From Lachnospiraceae bacterium UBA7202 (GTDB lineage Bacteria > Bacillota > Clostridia > Lachnospirales > Lachnospiraceae), in contig DKUO01000055.1 of NCBI GenBank assembly GCA_002490705.1, forward strand, positions 42,587-106,586: DNA of 64,000 nt, given 5' to 3'. The position numbers and the translations under genes are program-made. A model generated the notes under the pieces. It was not told where the DNA came from. It was given only the letters and a program-made list of their open reading frames with translations, and ran no database searches. Positions 23,340-32,787 of this stretch are shown one piece after another. Positions within the stretch are counted from its first letter, which is position 1; each line of letters begins with the position of its first letter.

Positions 23340-26039
23340 ATGAGCAGAGAACTTGCAAAAACGTATGATCCGAAAGGAATAGAAGACAGGCTGTACCAGA
23401 AATGGCTGGACAAAAAATATTTCCACGCCGAGGTGGATCGAACGAAGACGCCCTTCACCATCGTGATTCCGCCGCCGAACATTACGGGACAGCTGCACAT
23501 GGGACATGCCCTCGACGAGACGATGCAGGATATCCTGATCCGGTACAAGAGAATGCAGGGGTATAATGCGCTTTGGCAGCCGGGAACGGATCACGCTTCC
23601 ATCGCCACCGAAGTGAAGATCATCGAGAAGCTCAAAGAGGAGGGGATCGACAAAAACGATCTCGGCAGAGAGGGCTTTCTGAAACGCGCCTGGGACTGGA
23701 AGAAAGAGTACGGTGGCAGAATTGTGTCACAGCTTAAAAAGCTCGGCTCTTCCTGTGATTGGGACAGAGAGCGTTTCACCATGGACGAGGGCTGCAACAG
23801 GGCGGTCACGGAAGTGTTCTGCAAGATGCACGAGAAAGGATGGATCTATAAGGGCAGCCGCATCATCAACTGGTGTCCGGTTTGCAATACCTCCATTTCC
23901 GACGCGGAGGTGGAGTATGAGGAGCAGGCAGGCCATTTCTGGCATATCAAGTACCCGCTGGTGGATGAAAACGGACAGCCGAGCAAGACGGAATTTCTGG
24001 AGTTTGCAACCACCCGTCCCGAAACCATGCTTGGTGATACCGCGGTGGCGGTGAACCCCAACGATGAGAGATACACGTATTTGAAGGGGAGAAAGGTGTG
24101 GCTTCCCATTGTGAATAAGGCAATTCCCGTGGTGGAGGACGATTATGTGGATATGGAGTTCGGGACAGGCGTTGTGAAGATTACGCCGGCCCACGACCCC
24201 AACGACTTTGAGGTGGGGAAACGCCATAATCTGCCGGAAGTCAATATTATGAACGACGACGCCACCATCAATGAGAACGGCGGCAAGTACGCGGGACTTG
24301 ACCGGTACGAGGCGAGAAAGCGGATTGTGGAGGAATTGGACAAAGAGGGACTGCTTGTGCGAATTGAGGACTACTCTCACAATGTAGGCACCCATGACCG
24401 CTGCGGGACAACCATCGAGCCGATGATCAAGCAGCAGTGGTTTGTCAAGATGGACGAGCTGATTAAACCGGCTGTGGAGGCGGTAAAGAAGGGCGAAATC
24501 AAGCTGATCCCGGAGCGTATGGAAAAGATTTACTTTAACTGGACGGACAATATCCGCGACTGGTGCATCAGCCGCCAGCTTTGGTGGGGACACCGGATTC
24601 CGGCCTACTATTGCGATCATTGCGGGGAGGTCGTGGTGGCAAAGGAGGCGCCCCATGTCTGCCCGAAATGCGGGGAGACGCACTTCACTCAGGACCCCGA
24701 TACGCTGGATACCTGGTTCTCTTCGGCATTATGGCCTTTTTCCACGCTGGGGTGGCCGGAAAAAACAGAGGATCTGGATTACTTTTATCCCACGGATGTG
24801 CTGGTGACGGGGTACGATATCATTTTCTTCTGGGTCATCCGCATGGTATTTTCCGGTTATGAGCAGATGGGGGAGAAGCCTTTTAAGACGGTGCTTTTCC
24901 ACGGCCTTGTGCGGGATTCACAGGGACGTAAGATGAGTAAGTCTCTGGGCAACGGCATCGATCCTTTGGAGCTGATCGACAAGTACGGCGCGGATGCGCT
25001 CAGATTGACATTGATTACGGGAAATGCGCCCGGCAACGATATGCGTTTCTACTATGAAAGAGTGGAAGCCAACCGTAACTTTGCAAATAAGGTCTGGAAT
25101 GCCTCCCGTTTCATCATGATGAATATGGATCAGGAGGAGGAAAAAACCGGAAAGCGGAGCTGGGAGGTGTCTTACGATGAGGTGAAGGACAGCCTCTATC
25201 CGGTGGACAAGTGGATTCTTTCCAAGTTAAATACGCTTGTGAGCGAAGTGACGGACAATATGGACAGCTTTGAGCTTGGTATTGCGGTGCAGAAGGTTTA
25301 TGATTTTATCTGGGATGAGTTCTGCGACTGGTATATCGAGATGGTAAAGCCCAGACTCTACAGCACGGAGGCAGGCGGGGAGAGCGGCAAGAGGGCTGCG
25401 CTCTGGACGTTACAGAATGTATTGATTGACGCGTTGAAGCTGCTGCACCCCTATATGCCCTTCATTACGGAAGAAATTTTCTGTACCCTACAGACAAAAG
25501 AGGAGTCGATCATGATTTCCCCATGGCCGAAAACTTCGGAAGAGAGAGCTTTCGAGAAAGAGGAGACGGCTATAGAACTGATGAAGGAAGCGGTGCGCGG
25601 TATCCGCAATGTGAGAACGCAGATGAATGTGGCGCCCGGCAAAAAGGCGGCCGTATATGTGGTCAGCGACAAGGAGCAGGTACGCCGGATCTTTGAGGAG
25701 GGCAGGCAATTTTTTACGGCTCTTGCGGCAGCCTCCGAGCTTACGGTTCAGGCGGACAAGGCGGGAATCGACGACAGCGCCGTTTCCGTGGTGATTCAGG
25801 GCGCTACCGTTTATATTCCTTTTGAGGAGCTGGTGGATATTGCCCAGGAGATTGAACGTCTCAAAAAGGAGCAGAAGCGTCTGGAGGGAGAGCTTGCCAG
25901 AGTACAGGGAATGCTCGGCAACGAGCGGTTCATGGCAAAGGCGCCGGAGCAGAAAGTGGCGGAGGAACGTGCGAAGCTTGAGAAATATTCGCAGATGAAG
26001 GCGCAGGTGGAAGAACGGCTTGCGCAGCTCGGCGGTTGA
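23340..26039 (+). CDS. valS: Valyl-tRNA synthetase
   Basis: 899 residues, a full-length class I synthetase. The HIGH signature appears as HMGH (about residues 51-54) within PPPNITGQLHMGHAL, and KMSKS is present near residue 531 in GRKMSKSLGNG. The editing (CP1) domain lies between (ATTRPETMLGDTAVAVNP near 223). The C-terminal 65 residues form the ValRS coiled coil. It charges tRNA-Val with valine. It is regulated by the T-box leader directly upstream; GGAGG precedes the start. Confidence 0.98.
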   Translation: MSRELAKTYDPKGIEDRLYQKWLDKKYFHAEVDRTKTPFTIVIPPPNITGQLHMGHALDETMQDILIRYKRMQGYNALWQPGTDHASIATEVKIIEKLKEEGIDKNDLGREGFLKRAWDWKKEYGGRIVSQLKKLGSSCDWDRERFTMDEGCNRAVTEVFCKMHEKGWIYKGSRIINWCPVCNTSISDAEVEYEEQAGHFWHIKYPLVDENGQPSKTEFLEFATTRPETMLGDTAVAVNPNDERYTYLKGRKVWLPIVNKAIPVVEDDYVDMEFGTGVVKITPAHDPNDFEVGKRHNLPEVNIMNDDATINENGGKYAGLDRYEARKRIVEELDKEGLLVRIEDYSHNVGTHDRCGTTIEPMIKQQWFVKMDELIKPAVEAVKKGEIKLIPERMEKIYFNWTDNIRDWCISRQLWWGHRIPAYYCDHCGEVVVAKEAPHVCPKCGETHFTQDPDTLDTWFSSALWPFSTLGWPEKTEDLDYFYPTDVLVTGYDIIFFWVIRMVFSGYEQMGEKPFKTVLFHGLVRDSQGRKMSKSLGNGIDPLELIDKYGADALRLTLITGNAPGNDMRFYYERVEANRNFANKVWNASRFIMMNMDQEEEKTGKRSWEVSYDEVKDSLYPVDKWILSKLNTLVSEVTDNMDSFELGIAVQKVYDFIWDEFCDWYIEMVKPRLYSTEAGGESGKRAALWTLQNVLIDALKLLHPYMPFITEEIFCTLQTKEESIMISPWPKTSEERAFEKEETAIELMKEAVRGIRNVRTQMNVAPGKKAAVYVVSDKEQVRRIFEEGRQFFTALAAASELTVQADKAGIDDSAVSVVIQGATVYIPFEELVDIAQEIERLKKEQKRLEGELARVQGMLGNERFMAKAPEQKVAEERAKLEKYSQMKAQVEERLAQLGG

Positions 26040-26167
26040 ACAGTTTAAAAAAAATCTGTATTACCACTGGAAAAGTAAGTCAATATGGTGTAAAGTTATA
26101 AATAAGAATAGTACCATGGACTTATAGGATGTGAGTATCATAAGATAAAAGGAGGGAGGTGAGTCAC

Positions 26168-27745
26168 GTGGCGGAAGTCAATTTATCGTCGGAACAGCTG
26201 GATAAACTGAAAGCGGCGATGGCTAAAGTGAAGGGTCAGAGTATGCAGACTGCGCAGCCAGCAGCACCACAGCAGAAGCCGGTACAGCAGGCGGCAGCGC
26301 CCGCTAAGGAAGCGGCAGCGGCGGATGTATCTGTTGCGGTAGAGACGCAGACGCTTCCCGTTGAGACGAATCTGGCGGAAGGCACCTATCTGCGGGTGGA
26401 CGAGGACGAGATGGCGGCGTGGCTCTACCTCGCACCGCCCAAAGAGGGGCAGACTTACACAAAAAGAGAGCTGGAAAGTTATCTGGAACAGAATGGCGTG
26501 ATCAGAGGCCATCACAGCTCCAATCTGTCCGCTATGATTAAGAAAAAGGTTTACGACAGAGAGATTCTGGTGGCCAAAGGGGCCGAGATCAAGCCCGGTA
26601 CGGACGGCTGGTTTGAGTATCTGTTCTCTCCCGAGGAGCATTGCGGGCCTAAGGTAAATGACGACGGTTCGGTGGATTATTCCAGTATGAGCGCGCTACA
26701 GAATGTGCACAAGGGCGACAAGGTTGCCATCTATCACTATGCGGTGCAGGGTGAGAACGGTTATACGGTTCTGGGCGGTGAGATGAAGGCGTCTCCTGTC
26801 AGAGATCTGCCTCCCATGAGAGGGAAGGGCATCACCAGGGAGAACGGCATTTATTATGCACAGAGCGACGGAAAGATTGAGGTCAAGGACGGAAAGATCG
26901 ATATTCAGAATGTCCATGAGATCATGGGGGATGTGGATGCGATCATCGGTAAAATCGAGTTTTTCGGCGATGTGATTATCAACGGCAATGTGGAGGGCGG
27001 CATTGTGATCCGCGCCGGACGTAATATAGAGATTCACGGGACTACGGGAGCGGCGACCCTGTTTGCAGGCGGCGATGTGATGCTGTCTCGCGGCATTCAG
27101 GGCGGCGGAAAGATTTCCGCAAGAGGGAATGTCTATGCGGAATTTATAGAGAATACCACGGTAGATGCAGGCGGCCTGGTGCAGTCCAATGTCATTCTGA
27201 ATGCGAAGGTGACCGCGAAGGATAAGGTGATTACCACAGGCAAGAGGGGAGCGATTATCGGCGGTTACACCCATGCCCTTAAGAGTATCGAAGTGATGAC
27301 GGCGGGCAATGATGTGGAATTGAAAACGATTCTGCACTGCGGTTATGAGCCGGAGGCTTTTGACAAACTTTTGGAGGCGAGGCGCAAAGAGACGGAAATC
27401 AAGGAGCGCCTTTCCAAACTGGTGGACACCATGACGGAGGCGCTGCGTGAAAAGCGAATGCGGGGCGCGAGTACGTCCAGAAACACGGAGGCCAGCCTTT
27501 TGGAGTGGAACCGGTTGAAGGATGAATATTTTGCCGAGCTCGATAAGGTGGGAAAAGAGCGCGAGGAGCTGGAAACCACTATGGAAGAGGGCAAGGATTC
27601 TTATATTAAGGTAGATGGTAATATCTACCGGAATGTAGTGATCAGCATCAATGCCGAACAGATGACGCTTGACCGCAATACCTGTTTTATGAGGTATTCA
27701 GCAGATAAGGGCGTGATTGAAGGCACCGTGATTGTACACGGCTGA
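26168..27745 (+). CDS. FapA/DUF342-domain protein
   Basis: 525 residues from GTG 26168, eight bases after GGAGGGAGGT; an in-frame GTG at 26159 overlaps the ribosome site. After a short helix and an Ala/Gln/Pro linker, most of the protein is the FapA/DUF342 region: a beta-rich N-terminal half, then a right-handed repeat rich in G.V (VIINGNVEGGIVIRAGRNIEI, LFAGGDVMLSRGIQGGGKI, VYAEFIENTTV) and a C-terminal coiled coil. The family is polymer-forming and linked to flagellar assembly or envelope scaffolds; its role here is unknown. No flagellar genes lie nearby. Confidence 0.82.
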   Translation: MAEVNLSSEQLDKLKAAMAKVKGQSMQTAQPAAPQQKPVQQAAAPAKEAAAADVSVAVETQTLPVETNLAEGTYLRVDEDEMAAWLYLAPPKEGQTYTKRELESYLEQNGVIRGHHSSNLSAMIKKKVYDREILVAKGAEIKPGTDGWFEYLFSPEEHCGPKVNDDGSVDYSSMSALQNVHKGDKVAIYHYAVQGENGYTVLGGEMKASPVRDLPPMRGKGITRENGIYYAQSDGKIEVKDGKIDIQNVHEIMGDVDAIIGKIEFFGDVIINGNVEGGIVIRAGRNIEIHGTTGAATLFAGGDVMLSRGIQGGGKISARGNVYAEFIENTTVDAGGLVQSNVILNAKVTAKDKVITTGKRGAIIGGYTHALKSIEVMTAGNDVELKTILHCGYEPEAFDKLLEARRKETEIKERLSKLVDTMTEALREKRMRGASTSRNTEASLLEWNRLKDEYFAELDKVGKEREELETTMEEGKDSYIKVDGNIYRNVVISINAEQMTLDRNTCFMRYSADKGVIEGTVIVHG

Positions 27746-27750
27746 CGGAT

Positions 27751-29073
27751 ATGGACAAAAAGATGGAAGAGGCGTTTGACACATACGGGGCGGCGGAAGA
27801 TTATATCAACGCCACCCCGAAATTTACGAAAAAAAACAGCAGAGAGGACACCGCGCAGTTCTGGAAATATTTGGGTTATCCGGCGCGTGAGTGTAAGATT
27901 TTACACATAGCAGGCACAAACGGGAAAGGCTCCGTTTGTGCTTATTTGTGTTCGGTTCTGCAAAAGGCTGGGATTTCCTGCGGCATGTTTACCTCTCCCC
28001 ATCTTGTCACGATGCGGGAGCGGTTTGTTGTTGGCGGGGAAATGATTTCTGAGGAGGTATTTTTGGAGGCGTTTCGCGTGGTGATGGAGGGGATAAAAAG
28101 CTTTTCGCCCGGGACCTATCATCCGACTTTTTTTGAATTTCTGTTTTTCATGGCCATGATTATATTTGAAAAAAGCCGTGTGGAGTATGCGGTTTTGGAG
28201 ACGGGGCTCGGCGGACGGCTGGACGCCACCAATGTGGTGGATGAAAAAAAGGTGTGTATTTTGACCTCAATCGGGTATGATCATATGGAGTACCTGGGAG
28301 AGACGCTTCCCCTGATTGCGAAAGAGAAGGCGGGAATTATGCGGGGCGGCGTTCCTGTGGTTTATCCCGATAAACAGGATGAGGTGACCCGTGTCATTGA
28401 AGAATATGCCGGAATAATAGGAGCCGGGACCGTTCCTTTAGAGAAAACAGCGATAAAAGAAATAAAGATTAAAAATAAAACGATTGATTTTTCTCTCCAT
28501 TTACTCTATTATGATTATATTGGTTTTACTGTGTCCACTTCTGCACTTTATCAGGTAGAGAACGCGTCGCTTGCGGTGAGGGCGCTGGAGCTTTTGCGGG
28601 ATGCGCGCATCACGGTTCCCATCATGCAGGAAGGAATTCGGGAAGCGTTCTGGGAGGGTAGAATGGAAGAGGTGCTGCCGTCGGTGTATGTGGATGGCGC
28701 GCACAATGCGGATGGGATCCGCGCCTTTTTGGAGACAGTGAGACGGCATTCCTGTGCGGGCAGGAGGATTCTCCTTTACTCGTCGGTGCGGGATAAGCAG
28801 TACAGGGAAGCGGCGGCGCTGCTTTCAAAGGCGGCGTTGTTTGATGAGATTTGTCTGGTGCCCCTACAGGGGGAACGGGCGCTGCCGCTGCCGCAGTTGA
28901 TGGATTCTTTCGGACAATATACCGGGTTTGACAAAAAGGCGTATGCTACGCCGAAAGAGGCGCTTAGAGAGTTACTTTCTCATAAGAATGACGGGGATGT
29001 AGTGTATATTGTCGGTTCACTATATTTGGTGGGTGAAGTAAAAGCCCTTTTGAGGAGCCTTGAGCATGATTAA
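27751..29073 (+). CDS. folC: Folylpolyglutamate synthase / dihydrofolate synthase
   Basis: 440 residues, the usual FolC length. ATP-binding P-loop IAGTNGKGSVCAYLCSVL (about 51-68), folate-loop region FTSPHLVTMRERF (about 82-94), and the Mur-ligase-like domain with YVDGAHNADGIRAFL near residue 313. It adds glutamate residues to folates (and makes dihydrofolate if bifunctional). It starts 6 bases after the FapA stop without a clear ribosome site, so it is probably coupled, and it overlaps the next small ORF by 8 bp. Confidence 0.95.
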   Translation: MDKKMEEAFDTYGAAEDYINATPKFTKKNSREDTAQFWKYLGYPARECKILHIAGTNGKGSVCAYLCSVLQKAGISCGMFTSPHLVTMRERFVVGGEMISEEVFLEAFRVVMEGIKSFSPGTYHPTFFEFLFFMAMIIFEKSRVEYAVLETGLGGRLDATNVVDEKKVCILTSIGYDHMEYLGETLPLIAKEKAGIMRGGVPVVYPDKQDEVTRVIEEYAGIIGAGTVPLEKTAIKEIKIKNKTIDFSLHLLYYDYIGFTVSTSALYQVENASLAVRALELLRDARITVPIMQEGIREAFWEGRMEEVLPSVYVDGAHNADGIRAFLETVRRHSCAGRRILLYSSVRDKQYREAAALLSKAALFDEICLVPLQGERALPLPQLMDSFGQYTGFDKKAYATPKEALRELLSHKNDGDVVYIVGSLYLVGEVKALLRSLEHD

Positions 29074-29212
29074 TTTTGAAGAGGAATTAAAAAAATTCCA
29101 TCCCAGTCTGGAAGTGGAGGACGCGGAGGAGGCGATCTACAATCAGGATCTGACGGATATGGCTGATCTGATGGTGAAGATTGTCAAGGAATCAAAGAAA
29201 GCAGGAGAATAG
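29066..29212 (+). CDS. 48-residue acidic protein overlapping folC
   Basis: MINFEEELKKFHPSLEVED... ends in ...VKIVKESKKAGE; the start overlaps the last 8 bases of folC. It is mostly alpha-helical and charged with a Leu/Ile spine. GAGGAG lies nine bases before the ATG. I do not recognise a domain. Coupled placement and clean codon use suggest a real gene; a small conserved helical protein of unknown role is the honest description. Confidence 0.65.
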   Translation: MINFEEELKKFHPSLEVEDAEEAIYNQDLTDMADLMVKIVKESKKAGE

Positions 29213-29225
29213 GGGATTGGCATAG

Positions 29226-30653
29226 ATGAATTGTTATCAGTGTGGCTGTACACTGTCTGAACATGATTTTTGCACGAACTGCGGTGCCGATGTAGCCCTT
29301 TATAAGAGGATCATATATATCTCTAACCGTTTTTATAATGATGGATTGGAGCGGGCCGGCGTCAGAGACCTGACGGGTGCAATCACAAGTTTACGGCAGA
29401 GCTTGAAATTCGATAAGAATAATGTGGAAGCCAGAAATCTTTTGGGCTTGGTCTATTTTGAGACAGGCGAGGTGGTGGCGGCCTTAAGCGAGTGGGTAAT
29501 CAGTAAAAACCTGCGTCCGAAAAAGAACATTGCGGACGATTATATCAATATGATCCAGACGAACCAGAACCGTCTGGATACCATTAATCAGACCATCAAA
29601 AAATATAATCAGGCACTGACTTACTGCAATCAGGACAGCCTTGACTTGGCGGTGATTCAGCTGAAAAAGGTGCTTTCCCTGAATCCGAAATTTATCAGGG
29701 CGCACCAGCTTCTGGCGCTTTTGTATATCAACAGCGAGGAGTGGGAGCGCGCGAAGCGGGAGCTTACCAAGTGTCTGGAGATTGACACGAACAATACGGC
29801 GACGCTCCGGTATCTGAAGGAAGTGGATGAAATGCTTCTTCCAGAGGAGAATGTCAAGAGCTCCACGAAGAAGCAGAAGAAGTCGGATGAGGTGATCAAA
29901 TACCAGAGCGGCAACGAGACGATCATTCAGCCGGCCAATATGAAGGAGAGCAGGGGCGTTACCTCGCTGCTGAATTTGGGAGTCGGTCTGGCGATCGGTA
30001 TTGCCATTGCCTTTTTCTTGATTTTGCCTGCCAGGATACAGTCGGCGAGGGCAAATATTGACGAGGAGCTTCGCAAAGTCAGCGAGCAGTCCGATGCAAA
30101 GACTGCCACCATTGATGAGTTGCAGCAACAGCTGGGAGAATTACAGGCACAAAACGAGACGCTGCAGCAGGACATGACGGCATATATGGGGACGGATGAC
30201 GGTACGGTACAGTCGGTGGAGAGCCTGATGCGGGCGGCCGGTGCGTACCTGACAGATCCGGAGGATGTCACCACGGTGGCGGATTATCTGGATCAGATTG
30301 AGGAGGATAGGGCAGAAGAGGGAGAACAGGAAACCTCGGAAGCCTTTGACAGTCTTTACAATACACTTTTGGCCCTTGTGGGGCCTCAGCTTGCGGAGTC
30401 CTACGACGAGGCCGGCCATGCGGCATTCTGGGCGGCGAATTATGAGGAGGCGATTCCGAATCTGGCAAAGGCGTATCAGTACGATGCCACGAACGGACAG
30501 GCGCTCTTTGATCTGGCGAATTCCTATTACCGTCTGGGTGATGAGGTGAGAGCAAAGGAGCTTTATCAGCAGGTGGTAGAGCTGTTCCCCAATACGGAAA
30601 AGGCTGATAAGTCTGCGGCTACCCTGGAACAGATCGGAGAAACGCAGGATTAG
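29226..30653 (+). CDS. Zinc-ribbon TPR membrane protein
   Basis: 475 residues. N-terminal zinc ribbon CYQCGCTLSEHDFCTNCGAD-type Cys pairs (C3, C6, C16, C19). Four or so TPR units (about 25-205; AVIQLKKVLSLNPKFIRAHQLLALLYINSEEWERAKRELTKCLEID). One transmembrane helix (about 255-275; LNLGVGLAIGIAIAFFLIL), a coiled coil (about 280-325; DELQQQLGELQAQNETLQQDM), and further C-terminal TPRs (about 395-465). It probably scaffolds a membrane complex. Downstream is the spoIIA operon, separated by a terminator, so a sporulation link is only positional. Confidence 0.85.
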   Translation: MNCYQCGCTLSEHDFCTNCGADVALYKRIIYISNRFYNDGLERAGVRDLTGAITSLRQSLKFDKNNVEARNLLGLVYFETGEVVAALSEWVISKNLRPKKNIADDYINMIQTNQNRLDTINQTIKKYNQALTYCNQDSLDLAVIQLKKVLSLNPKFIRAHQLLALLYINSEEWERAKRELTKCLEIDTNNTATLRYLKEVDEMLLPEENVKSSTKKQKKSDEVIKYQSGNETIIQPANMKESRGVTSLLNLGVGLAIGIAIAFFLILPARIQSARANIDEELRKVSEQSDAKTATIDELQQQLGELQAQNETLQQDMTAYMGTDDGTVQSVESLMRAAGAYLTDPEDVTTVADYLDQIEEDRAEEGEQETSEAFDSLYNTLLALVGPQLAESYDEAGHAAFWAANYEEAIPNLAKAYQYDATNGQALFDLANSYYRLGDEVRAKELYQQVVELFPNTEKADKSAATLEQIGETQD

Positions 30654-30695
30654 GAAGCCGCCGTACACATAAGAAAAAAGAATAAAACACCAAAG

Positions 30696-30731
30696 AGGAC
30701 ATGACTCAGAAGGGTCATGTCCTTTTCTATT
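30696..30731 (+). terminator. Terminator after the TPR gene
   Basis: AGGACATGAC (from 30696) pairs with GTCATGTCCT (to about 30723), then TTTCTATT. Confidence 0.85.
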
Positions 30732-30751
30732 GAAAGGAGGGTTTACATAAT

Positions 30752-31063
30752 ATGGAAGAGGACTTCAAAGTGATTGACAATTACCTGATGATAAGGATGC
30801 CGGAAGAGATAGACCACCACAATTCGGTTGACATAAGTCAAAGAGCAGACCGCTATATTGTATCAAAAAAGGTGGGAAATGTGGTGTTTGATTTTGAGCG
30901 GACAACCTTTATGGACAGCTCGGGTGTGGGCATTATTCTGGGACGATACCGAAAAATTTCCTGCTTTGGCGGGAAGGTTTATGCGGTCAACGCAGGCAAC
31001 AGGATACGGCGTCTGCTTTTGCTGTCGGGGCTTGAGAATATTGTGGAATTGATTGAAAAATAA
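30752..31063 (+). CDS. spoIIAA: Anti-sigma-F factor antagonist SpoIIAA
   Basis: 103 residues, a STAS domain. The phosphorylated Ser lies in TTFMDSSGVGIILGRY (about residues 50-65), the invariant D-S-S-G motif of SpoIIAA. When dephosphorylated in the forespore it binds SpoIIAB and frees sigma F. It heads the tri-cistronic spoIIA operon and is preceded by AAAGGAGGG. Confidence 0.95.
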   Translation: MEEDFKVIDNYLMIRMPEEIDHHNSVDISQRADRYIVSKKVGNVVFDFERTTFMDSSGVGIILGRYRKISCFGGKVYAVNAGNRIRRLLLLSGLENIVELIEK

Positions 31064-31142
31064 ATTTTTCAATCGCGAGATTTGTGCCTGCGCGCTGCTT
31101 GTCACAAACTCGAAATGCGGGGAAAAGTAAAAGGAGGTAATT

Positions 31143-31631
31143 ATGATAGAGGTTAGGGAAAAAAAGGATTACAGGCTGGTTACGAATGAGATGCGGCTGG
31201 AATTTGCCGCAGTGTCGGACAACGAATCGTTTGCAAGGATGGCGGTGTCGGCTTTTATTGCGCCCCTCAATCCCACGTTGGAGGAGCTTTCCGATGTGAA
31301 GACCGCGGTGTCTGAGGCGGTGACCAATGCGATCATTCACGGATATGGAAACAGGGGATGCATTACGGACCGGGTGCAGATGAACTGTGAGCTAAAAGGG
31401 GATATTTTGCAGGTGGAGATCATAGACAGGGGTGTGGGAATAGAGGATGTGGACCGCGCCATGCAGCCGCTCTTTACGACCAGACCTGAGTGGGAGCGCT
31501 CCGGGATGGGGTTTGCTTTCATGGAGGCGTTTATGGATGATTTGGAGGTGGTCTCTTCGCCGGAGCAGGGGACTCTCGTGCGCATGTATAAGAAGATTGG
31601 TCTGGGCGGCTGGATCGTCAGCGAGGAATAG
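31143..31631 (+). CDS. spoIIAB: Anti-sigma-F factor / kinase SpoIIAB
   Basis: 162 residues, a GHKL-fold serine kinase. N-box EAVTNAIIHGY (about 59-69), G1-box IIDRGVGIEDV (about 96-106) and the ATP-lid region RSGMGFAFMEAF (about 119-130) are present. It phosphorylates SpoIIAA and holds sigma F inactive. The strong site AAAGGAGGT supports the ATG at 31143, which adds about 15 residues before the usual NEMRLEF opening; the C-terminus is also slightly extended. It lies 79 bp after spoIIAA and 3 bp before sigF. Confidence 0.95.
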   Translation: MIEVREKKDYRLVTNEMRLEFAAVSDNESFARMAVSAFIAPLNPTLEELSDVKTAVSEAVTNAIIHGYGNRGCITDRVQMNCELKGDILQVEIIDRGVGIEDVDRAMQPLFTTRPEWERSGMGFAFMEAFMDDLEVVSSPEQGTLVRMYKKIGLGGWIVSEE

Positions 31632-31634
31632 CCC

Positions 31635-32390
31635 ATGGAGGAGACTGCCGTATTAATCGAACGATCACAGGCGGGAGATAAAGAGGCGAGAGAGGTACTG
31701 ATAGAGGAAAATCTGGGGCTGGTGCGGCATATTGTCAAGCGGTTTATCGGGAGGGGATATGATGCGGAAGATCTGTTTCAGATCGGCTGTATAGGGCTTA
31801 TCAAGGCCATCGACAAGTTCGATCTACAGTTCGGCGTGCGCTTTTCCACCTATGCGGTGCCCATGATTCAAGGGGAGATCAAGCGGTTTTTGCGGGACGA
31901 CGGCATGGTGAAGGTGAGCCGGACGTTAAAGGAGAACGGATGGAAGATCAAGCAGGCCGCGGAGCGGCTTTCCCAGATTTATGGCAGGGAGGCCACGTTA
32001 CAGGAACTGTCCGCAGAGACGGAGCTTTCCATAGAAGATATTGTGATGGCGCTGGACGCCAATGTGGAAGTGGAGTCCATATACAAGTCGGTTTACCAGT
32101 CCGACGGCAACGAGATTTATCTGGTAGATCAGATTGTGGGGGACGGCGCGGGATGTACCGCGGGGGTCAACCATGCCGGTGAGGACGCAGAGAAGGAAAA
32201 AATTTTAAACCATATGCTTCTGGAACAGCTTTTGGGGACGCTCACGGAGAACGAGAGACAGCTGATCCGTATGCGGTATTTTCAGGACAAGACCCAGGTG
32301 GAGGTGGCAAAAAGCCTCGGCATCAGCCAGGTGCAGGTCAGCCGGATGGAAAAACGGATTTTGCTGCGGCTGAGGAGGGAGGTAAGATAG
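31635..32390 (+). CDS. sigF: Sporulation sigma factor F
   Basis: 251 residues. Sigma-70 regions 2 (GRGYDAEDLFQIGCIGLIKAIDKFDLQFGVRFSTYAVPMIQGEI, about 38-81), 3 (about 95-150) and 4 (LGTLTENERQLIRMRYFQDKTQVEVAKSLGISQVQVSRMEKRIL, about 197-240) are intact. It is the first forespore-specific sigma factor. It follows spoIIAB by 3 bases without a strong ribosome site, so translation is probably coupled. A terminator closes the operon. Confidence 0.96.
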   Translation: MEETAVLIERSQAGDKEAREVLIEENLGLVRHIVKRFIGRGYDAEDLFQIGCIGLIKAIDKFDLQFGVRFSTYAVPMIQGEIKRFLRDDGMVKVSRTLKENGWKIKQAAERLSQIYGREATLQELSAETELSIEDIVMALDANVEVESIYKSVYQSDGNEIYLVDQIVGDGAGCTAGVNHAGEDAEKEKILNHMLLEQLLGTLTENERQLIRMRYFQDKTQVEVAKSLGISQVQVSRMEKRILLRLRREVR

Positions 32391-32395
32391 CGATA

Positions 32396-32425
32396 ACGGG
32401 ACGGGATTTTCCGTCCTGTTTTTTG
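32396..32425 (+). terminator. Terminator of the spoIIA operon
   Basis: ACGGGACGG (32396-32404) pairs with CCGTCCTGT (32411-32419), then TTTTTT. Confidence 0.9.
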
Positions 32426-32477
32426 CAAATGGGAGCTAATTCTCTTAAAAACTTGTAAAGCAAATGATGAAAAATGA

Positions 32478-32506
32478 TTGATAATTTGCTATGCATCGCA
32501 TATAAT
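32478..32506 (+). promoter_or_regulatory. Promoter of the toxin-antitoxin pair
   Basis: TTGATA 32478-32483, 17-base spacer, TATAAT 32501-32506. The spacer carries ATGCATCGCAT, a short partial dyad that could serve as an antitoxin-binding site. Confidence 0.8.
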
Positions 32507-32527
32507 AGGGATGAAAGGGGTGATAAA

Positions 32528-32785
32528 ATGGCACAGGTAATGGTTAATTTTAGAATGGACGAGGATTTAAAAAAAAGCATGGAGCAGACTTGTAAAGATA
32601 TGGGACTTACCTTGACGGCAGCTTTCACAATGTTTGCAACAAAGGTTACAAGAGAACAGCGAATACCGTTTGAGATTGTGGCGGACCCGTTCTATAGCAG
32701 AGCAAATATAGAGCGCCTGGAACGTGCGGCGGCAGATGCGGATGCGGGAAGAAATATGTCGGAGCATGAGCTGATAGAGGAGTGA
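32528..32785 (+). CDS. RelB/DinJ-family antitoxin
   Basis: 85 residues from ATG 32528 (AAAGGGGTG before it). The N-terminal ribbon-helix-helix (MAQVMVNFRMDEDLKKSMEQTCKDMGLTLTAAFTMFATKVTREQRIPFEI) is typical of RelB/DinJ antitoxins; the acidic C-terminus (GRNMSEHELIEE) would block the toxin. It would bind its own promoter and neutralise the YoeB-like toxin two bases downstream. Confidence 0.9.
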   Translation: MAQVMVNFRMDEDLKKSMEQTCKDMGLTLTAAFTMFATKVTREQRIPFEIVADPFYSRANIERLERAAADADAGRNMSEHELIEE

Positions 32786-32787
32786 CA

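Noticed and set aside
30652..30683. Sigma H promoter (AGGAA ... GAAT) before spoIIAA
   Set aside because: The spacing between the two elements is about 21 bases, too long for the sigma H consensus, and a terminator lies between it and the gene.
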